Of a stretch of DNA of 10,241 bases, positions 6,097 through 10,241 are shown one piece after another. Position numbers and translations under genes: made by a program. The DNA is from Candidatus Uhrbacteria bacterium (lineage in GTDB: Bacteria > Patescibacteriota > Patescibacteriia > UBA9934 > UBA11717): assembly GCA_013203725.1 (NCBI GenBank), contig JABMPK010000044.1, positions 1 to 10,241 on the forward strand. Reading direction: 5' to 3'. Numbering within the stretch: position 1 is the first letter of the stretch; every line of letters starts with the position of its first letter. The notes below the pieces were generated by a model. The model worked only from the letters and a program-made list of their open reading frames with translations, was not told where the DNA came from and did no database searches.

Positions 6097-8085
6097 CTAC
6101 CAGAAATCGTGATTTATAGTAGGTGCCTCTGCCATTGCACCTGATATCGAATAGTCACTTGCATTATTTATTTCTGAGCCATATGAATAGTCGCTATAAA
6201 ATGTATCTGGAATATCATCTATCTGCTGATTCCAGTTTACACCCATTAAGTTGTATGCAACGTTTTCATTTGCAATAGCGTGCAACACACCCCCACGAGA
6301 GACCATGTACACAGTATTGAGTGTTTGAAATTTTACAGCTTTGACACCTGGACGATAACGCACACGGCTCCCAAGACGAACCGAGGCCAGCGCTTCTGGA
6401 CTTACGTTAATAACATCATCAAAGTCGTCATACCACGTAAAAAACATACGTGCATTTGGAAACGGATGTCGCTTTCCGTCCGAACCGTAATAATATACAG
6501 CACGACAAGGATGATCCGCGCTCTCGCCACCCGGGCACTGCATCGTGATCAAATCCCCAAACATGAAGCTAGAAACACTTGGAGAATCTCCAATCAGAGC
6601 CGTTTCAATGCGTGTTGACGTATTGCCTGCGTCGTCTACACAACGTATCTCTATGTCAATTGTTCGACCTGCTGCCTGCGAAAAAGTGTACGTGCGGCTA
6701 ACACCACCAGAAACTACAGCCATCGTTAAATACGAACCACCATCAACACTTACCGTGCATGTTGTTGGACTCGCGTCTGTAACGGACGCCATGATTGCGG
6801 CAGCAACCCCAGTTACAGCATTATCTGGCGATATTGTACCGATTGTTGGCGGCGATGTGTCTGGATCTGGAATCACGGGCACTGAGAGGTCAATTGTTAC
6901 GCTTTTTGATACCGACGCACTTACGTTCTCAGCCGCATCTACTGCCCTAACCCTTAGCGCATGTTCCCCTTCCGCTAATGCAGCAGCTGTGTAACTCAAA
7001 TTCAGATCAATGTCGATATAACTTCCGCCATCAAGAGAAACCTCGTACCGCGCCACCGCTGTCTCTGCATCAGACGACGCGCTCCATGTCCATGTTGGAG
7101 TTACGTCATCTGCTAAATGAACCGATGCAACGTTGCCGGGGGAACTTGGACTACCAGCATCATAGCGCCAGATTCCGTCCGCCTGCGAGATCGTCCACAG
7201 ATCGTCCTCACCGGTACCATATGTAACACCATTCAATGTAGAAACAGGTGGTAAGTTTTTGTTAATCCAAGTCTCACTGTCATCCTGAGTTTCTAATACA
7301 TCTGTTGAAGTTGCGATACTGCCAACTGAATTTGAAAAGAAGTCCATGTCCCTTGCAAACGCACCAGGGTTCGCCCCTTTTTCCCAATTCGCTCCACCGT
7401 CTACGGTTGTGAATATTGCATTTGATGGGTATAGACTAATGTATCCAGTAGTGGATGATGGAAAGTCAATATTCATTATCAGGTCTGTTTTATTGATTGG
7501 CAATAAGAACCAATTTGACCCTCCGTCAGTTGTTTTATAGATGAGACCATTTTCTCCTGCTAGTACAGCTGTCTGTTCATCAATCGCCGAAACACCACGA
7601 TAGTCATCTGTACCGCCAGTCATCTGCGCTGTCCATGTCAGCCCAGAGTCGTTCGTTTTTAATATTGTTCCGTTTGTACCGACTATCCATCCCACTAGGT
7701 CATTTCCAAAACTGATGTCATATAAAAGTTCGGTCGTCGGAGTCGCTACCTGCGACCAGGTTATTCCAGCATCGGCTGAACGCATCACAACGCCTGAATA
7801 TGCTGTTGCTATAACTACGGAGCTCGACTTTGCAAAAGCTAAACTTGTAGACGACATGGGCATGGAGCTACCAGATGTCCTCCATTGCTTTCCGTCAGTT
7901 GTATACAAGGCCACTCCTCCGCCTAACGCTACACCAACTTGATTATTTTTCATCACAATATCGATCCCAGTTACAGAATCTGCTTCCTGCTCTACCCAAC
8001 CAGCAGCACTCGCCGTAGTGGAAGCCGACAGTGAAAACGCACACAATAGAAGTAGTGGAAATATGTACCGAGAATGCATGATCAT
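6097..8085 (-). CDS. Secreted YCF48/BNR-like beta-propeller protein with Ig/FN3-like domains and a conserved C-terminal module
   Basis: The protein has 662 residues from ATG 8085. Residues 1-28 are a signal peptide with a LLLLCAF core and an ASA cleavage region. Residues about 30-315 form a beta-propeller of the YCF48/BNR type. Repeated Asp-box-like motifs mark the blades: TTDGKQW, SADAGITW, TNDSGLTW, TTDGGSNW, TVDGGANW and TQDDSETW. Two Ig/FN3-like domains follow (about 316-415 and 418-505), each ending in an 'R.VD.A.N.S' strand. Residues about 507-640 are the C-terminal module also present in the gene at 8281-10241. YCF48 proteins assist photosystem II assembly, but that role is not expected here; a secreted scaffold or ligand-binding role is inferred. 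ATG 8079 (MHSRYIF) and TTG 8094 are alternative starts. ATG 8085 was chosen because TTG is a rare start and both ATG choices keep the signal peptide. The stop is TAG. Confidence 0.92.
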   Translation of the reverse strand: MIMHSRYIFPLLLLCAFSLSASTTASAAGWVEQEADSVTGIDIVMKNNQVGVALGGGVALYTTDGKQWRTSGSSMPMSSTSLAFAKSSSVVIATAYSGVVMRSADAGITWSQVATPTTELLYDISFGNDLVGWIVGTNGTILKTNDSGLTWTAQMTGGTDDYRGVSAIDEQTAVLAGENGLIYKTTDGGSNWFLLPINKTDLIMNIDFPSSTTGYISLYPSNAIFTTVDGGANWEKGANPGAFARDMDFFSNSVGSIATSTDVLETQDDSETWINKNLPPVSTLNGVTYGTGEDDLWTISQADGIWRYDAGSPSSPGNVASVHLADDVTPTWTWSASSDAETAVARYEVSLDGGSYIDIDLNLSYTAAALAEGEHALRVRAVDAAENVSASVSKSVTIDLSVPVIPDPDTSPPTIGTISPDNAVTGVAAAIMASVTDASPTTCTVSVDGGSYLTMAVVSGGVSRTYTFSQAAGRTIDIEIRCVDDAGNTSTRIETALIGDSPSVSSFMFGDLITMQCPGGESADHPCRAVYYYGSDGKRHPFPNARMFFTWYDDFDDVINVSPEALASVRLGSRVRYRPGVKAVKFQTLNTVYMVSRGGVLHAIANENVAYNLMGVNWNQQIDDIPDTFYSDYSYGSEINNASDYSISGAMAEAPTINHDFW
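6169..6567 (-). other. Conserved C-terminal surface module, copy 1
   Basis: This encodes the last large domain of the propeller protein (about residues 507-639). Landmarks in order are a Cys pair (CPGG...HPC), VYYYGSDGKRHPFPN, FFTWYDDF, LGSRVRYRPGVKAVKF, VLHAIANENVAYNLMG and the closing IDDIPDTFYSDYSYGSEI. Nearly every landmark has a counterpart in the same order in the copy at 8395-8772. I cannot give it a family name. Confidence 0.75.
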
Positions 8086-8094
8086 AGTGAGCAA

Positions 8095-8280
8095 TTCAAA
8101 TTAATAGAATATATAGAGTATACCAAAAATTGGGTAACAATATATTGAAAATAACACTGTCGTAACCGAATTATTGAAGAATTGCGACAAGTACCAGATG
8201 GTAGATACTCGGAGTACGCTCACGGAAATATCGCCACACGCGGACAGTAGTCACGCATTCATTTTTCTGAAAAACTTTAA
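8095..8280. other. Intergenic gap between the interrupted surface gene and the propeller gene
   Basis: Apart from the extended -10 promoter nothing definite is seen. The gap is AT-rich near 8095-8170. Short palindromes occur on the minus strand (TACCATCTGGTA near 8190-8201; GTACTCCGAGTAT near 8207-8219). Neither is followed by a T tract, so no intrinsic terminator is called for the upstream gene. Confidence 0.5.
8117..8125 (-). promoter_or_regulatory. Extended -10 promoter of the propeller protein gene
   Basis: On the minus strand the sequence TGGTATACT (8125-8117) matches the extended -10 pattern TGnTATAnT, five of six bases of TATAAT plus the upstream TG. No convincing -35 is spaced 16-18 bases upstream, as is common for extended -10 promoters. 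It lies 32 bases from ATG 8085, the same -10-to-start distance as at the giant surface protein gene. Confidence 0.55.
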
Positions 8281-9822
8281 TTACAAGCCAACCTGTCTAA
8301 AGAAAGACATCATTGCACCCAATAGCTCCCTATACCTTGAATCGATCTTGGATCTTTTCAACATCGACGCAGTGTCGACGCTATAGTCCGCTTCGATTTT
8401 TTCTCCAACTGAGTAGCGCGCGAACTCGGTTGGTTGAATGTCTATTATATATTCAGCCCATGCGTCTCCGTAGATATCGCGTGCAACATCCTCGGTAGAC
8501 ACCCAGCGCAGGACATCCTTAGCATTGCCATCTGCGTCAACCTCAATCGCAAACACTCTTGCATCCGACTGGATCTTAACAAGTACAACACCTGGCTTAT
8601 AAAGAACCGGTGCACCAAGTGGAATTGATGACAGTGTAGCGTTTGTTACGTGCAAAATACTATCTTGTGAAGTATGCCACGAGTAAAATGCAGTCTCATT
8701 CGTATATGGACGGCGAGTGCCGTTCTGGACCAAATACACCGTTGGATAGTTTTCGCCAACGATTAACTCCATGTCGTGTACTGGAACAATGTCCTCTAAA
8801 GATCCATCGTATGGTGACAAGCCCTGCGTCACAATATCTTCTACAACGTCAGGCTCAAGATCTACAGTGATATCCTCTTCAGGCTCAGAAATTGTCGATT
8901 CGTCCAAACACGATGCAGGCGTCTCTCCAAGATCTACGTTCGCAACCTGCAAACCAGTGGAGTTGCCGAAGCTACTCTTGAGCATGTAATAAATCGTAGA
9001 CCATCCAGTAGGGTCTGCAAATTCCCATGTAACACTGGTAGGATTTTCTGCAAATCGAGTCCAAGACGCCTCAGTCAACGACTTATCGTTTGAAATTAGG
9101 TATTCGCTTGCATCGTTCGCGGATATAGTCACTGTCGCGGTCGTATTGTCACCAGAACAGGAAACACTGACGTCTGTAACCTCAATCGTGATCCCTGTTG
9201 GATATATAGGTGTGAATGACGACCCTCCCGACGATACGATCGTGAACGACCACGCCGTACTTGAAGCAATCCCCGCATAACTGTTTGAAGCCGCATCATC
9301 GAGCGCGGTTGCATCGATCAAAACATAGTACTCAATACCACTTAGCAAAGTACCAACGGGCGTTATGGTGATTGTGTTGGTACCTGTTCCTGTTACGCTT
9401 CCACCGGTGATGTCTATAGTATCTACCAATACGTCACCGTTCGTCTTGAAAATCGTTACATCACCCGTCTCAACATCAACCGCCTCGTTGAACGTCATTA
9501 CCAGTGTTGTGCTTGCAAGGACGGAGGTTTCATCATCAAGCGGCGACAAGAGCGTTACAAGAGGGTCGGTTTGATCAGATGTAGTGAAACTCCAAGAAGT
9601 TGTGTCTGTGATACCTGCATAACTGTTGCTAGACGGGTCGTCGAAGGCAGTCGCGTCGATCTGTACATAATAGCCGACCTGCTCAGCGAGTGTGCCTGTA
9701 GGGTTTATTGTAATTGTAGTTGTACCAGTGCCCGTAACATTACCTGAAGTTACATCAATAGTTTCAAAAATGGTGTCGCCAATCGTCGTCTTAATTACAA
9801 TGTTGCCTGTTTCTACGTCCAC
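8281..9822 (-). CDS. 3' part of interrupted surface protein: Ig-like repeats, acidic linker and conserved C-terminal module
   Basis: This is the same reading frame as the fragment at 9826-10241, cut off by TAG at 9828-9826. The nominal GTG start at 9822 falls inside an Ig-like strand (AVDVETG) with no Shine-Dalgarno, so it is probably not a true start. The segment encodes the rest of Ig repeat 2, all of repeat 3, then an Ig/FN3-like segment (about residues 205-295, with YLISNDKSLTEASW and STIYYMLKSSFGNS). A Glu/Asp-rich linker follows (about 300-345, including EPEEDITVDLEPDVVED). The conserved C-terminal module is at 351-476, followed by a short tail with several basic residues (MLKRSKIDSRYRELL) ending in VGL and TAA. 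No membrane anchor or LPXTG motif is present. If the stop is real, this portion and its module are not translated with the rest of the protein unless the stop is read through. Confidence 0.75.
   Translation of the reverse strand: MDVETGNIVIKTTIGDTIFETIDVTSGNVTGTGTTTITINPTGTLAEQVGYYVQIDATAFDDPSSNSYAGITDTTSWSFTTSDQTDPLVTLLSPLDDETSVLASTTLVMTFNEAVDVETGDVTIFKTNGDVLVDTIDITGGSVTGTGTNTITITPVGTLLSGIEYYVLIDATALDDAASNSYAGIASSTAWSFTIVSSGGSSFTPIYPTGITIEVTDVSVSCSGDNTTATVTISANDASEYLISNDKSLTEASWTRFAENPTSVTWEFADPTGWSTIYYMLKSSFGNSTGLQVANVDLGETPASCLDESTISEPEEDITVDLEPDVVEDIVTQGLSPYDGSLEDIVPVHDMELIVGENYPTVYLVQNGTRRPYTNETAFYSWHTSQDSILHVTNATLSSIPLGAPVLYKPGVVLVKIQSDARVFAIEVDADGNAKDVLRWVSTEDVARDIYGDAWAEYIIDIQPTEFARYSVGEKIEADYSVDTASMLKRSKIDSRYRELLGAMMSFFRQVGL
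8395..8772 (-). other. Conserved C-terminal surface module, copy 2
   Basis: This encodes residues 351-476 of the 3' fragment. In order it shows TVYLVQNGTRRPYTN, FYSWHTSQDSI, a LGAPVLYKPGVVLVKI strand pair, RVFAIEVDADG, VLRWVSTEDVARDIYGDAW, and IIDIQPTEFARYSVGEKI. These line up with the landmarks of copy 1 at 6169-6567. This copy lacks the Cys pair of copy 1. Confidence 0.75.
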
Positions 9823-10236
9823 TGCCTAATCAAAAACGATCACAAGATTCGCTGTTTTTGAAAAACTAGCCTCGTCATCTACGGGCGTCAAAGTTGAAAC
9901 AGTAGGGTTTGTTGAGTCAATCGTTGTAAAACTCCATGATGTTGTATCTGTAATACCCGCAAAACTGTTTCCATATATGTCATCAAATGCTGACGTTACT
10001 ACCTTTGCATAGTAGCCTATCAGTTCCGCAAAGGTTCCTGTTGGGTTTATTGTTATTGTATCCGTTCCTGTACCGGTCACATTACCCGAAACTACGCTGA
10101 TGGACTCAAACAGCGTGTCTCCTATGGTTGTGTATATTGATATGTTTCCAGATTTAACATCAACAGCTTCATCGAACGTCATTACAAGGTCAGAAGTAGT
10201 TGCAATACTAGTCGCGTCGTCAGTTGGCGAGAGTGT
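9211..10236 (-). repeat. Three tandem 342-bp repeats encoding Ig-like domains
   Basis: Units run 10236-9895, 9894-9553 and 9552-9211. The conserved Glu/stop codon falls at 10170, 9828 and 9486, so both spacings are exactly 342 bases (114 residues). Each unit carries an SP.DD or TPVDD start, the F(D/N)EAVDV strand, a VTGTGT.TITI.P.GT core, a YY...(T/D)A.DD..(G/S)NS(F/Y)AGI turn and a WSFT end. Third-codon positions differ a good deal between units, so the array is conserved as protein more than as DNA. The array may continue beyond the right edge. Confidence 0.88.
9826..9828 (-). other. In-frame amber codon interrupting the Ig-repeat gene
   Basis: The minus strand reads TTT GAT TAG GCA GTG GAC, while the flanking repeats read TTC GAT GAA GCT and TTC AAC GAG GCG. 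TAG is also the ordinary stop of the propeller gene (6099-6097), which argues against general amber recoding in this genome. Confidence 0.8.
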
Positions 10237-10241
10237 TGAGA
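9826..10241 (-). CDS. 5' part (partial) of interrupted Ig-repeat surface protein, ending at an in-frame TAG
   Basis: The frame is open from the right edge, so the N-terminus and any signal peptide lie outside the window; the ATG at 10182 is internal to a repeat. It encodes one complete SbsA/Big_5-type Ig-like repeat (from TLSPTDD at 10236) and the start of the next. It ends at TAG 9828-9826 after LVIVFD. In the other two repeats the equivalent codon is GAA (10170-10168) or GAG (9486-9484), in the conserved FDEAVDV/FNEAVDV motif, so the stop fits a single GAG-to-TAG change. The same frame and the exact repeat spacing continue on the other side. It could be a genuine nonsense mutation, a strain variant or a sequencing error. 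Confidence 0.75.
   Translation of the reverse strand, partial: STLSPTDDATSIATTSDLVMTFDEAVDVKSGNISIYTTIGDTLFESISVVSGNVTGTGTDTITINPTGTFAELIGYYAKVVTSAFDDIYGNSFAGITDTTSWSFTTIDSTNPTVSTLTPVDDEASFSKTANLVIVFD

Noticed and set aside
6130..6160. TATAAA-like -10 near the end of the propeller gene as promoter of the FAD gene
   Set aside because: It lies in coding sequence (near 6115-6122) and has no acceptable -35 at 16-18 bases, so no promoter is called.
8041..8044. Lipoprotein signal at the Cys in LLLLCAF of the propeller protein
   Set aside because: The residue before Cys is Leu, not Gly, Ala or Ser, so no lipobox is formed. The downstream ASA site fits an ordinary signal peptidase.
9826..9828. Recoded amber codon or alternative genetic code
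   Set aside because: TAG is the ordinary stop of the propeller gene at 6099-6097, and no other in-frame stop is read through. No in-frame TGA supports the UGA-Gly code of some related lineages either.
9211..10236. Repeat array considered as a CRISPR
   Set aside because: Units are 342 bases long, contiguous, coding and divergent at synonymous sites, with no short repeats or unique spacers.

Overview
The window reads as part of a bacterial cell-surface and secreted-protein locus, most likely from a member of the Patescibacteria (Candidate Phyla Radiation). That placement is an inference. It rests on very large signal-peptide proteins built from bacterial Ig-like, lamin-tail and carboxypeptidase-regulatory-like modules, and on a C-terminal module of the 'VYY-DGKR-P-N...F-WY...YRPG-K' type that I associate with such genomes. 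It also rests on compact intergenic gaps and start codons without a clear Shine-Dalgarno. The standard genetic code fits everything seen: GGN is used freely for glycine, no in-frame TGA occurs in the genes, and TAG and TAA are both used as gene ends.

All genes lie on the minus strand, so transcription runs from high to low coordinates. At 10241-8281 is a surface protein with three tandem Ig-like repeats of exactly 342 bp, an Ig/FN3-like segment, an acidic linker and the C-terminal module. It enters from outside the window, and an in-frame TAG at 9828-9826 splits it at a position that is Glu in the neighbouring repeats. At 8085-6097 is a secreted protein with a YCF48/BNR-like beta-propeller, two Ig/FN3-like domains and the same C-terminal module. 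At 6009-4729 is a cytoplasmic FAD-dependent amine-oxidase-family enzyme. From 4573 to the left edge runs an open frame of at least 1524 codons, a giant secreted multidomain protein whose C-terminus is outside the window.

The gaps are short: about 195, 87 and 155 bases. The one between the FAD enzyme and the giant protein is the richest. It holds a Rho-independent terminator for the enzyme, a -35/-10 promoter for the giant protein, and an inverted pair of DnaA-box-like 9-mers bracketing the -35 element. The propeller gene has an extended -10 promoter. The gap before the FAD gene holds a long AT-rich inverted repeat close to the start codon.

The three exported proteins probably act at or beyond the cell surface in adhesion, matrix or envelope structure. 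The FAD enzyme is the only clear enzyme and its substrate cannot be read from the sequence. No tRNA, rRNA, CRISPR array, transposase or insertion sequence was seen.
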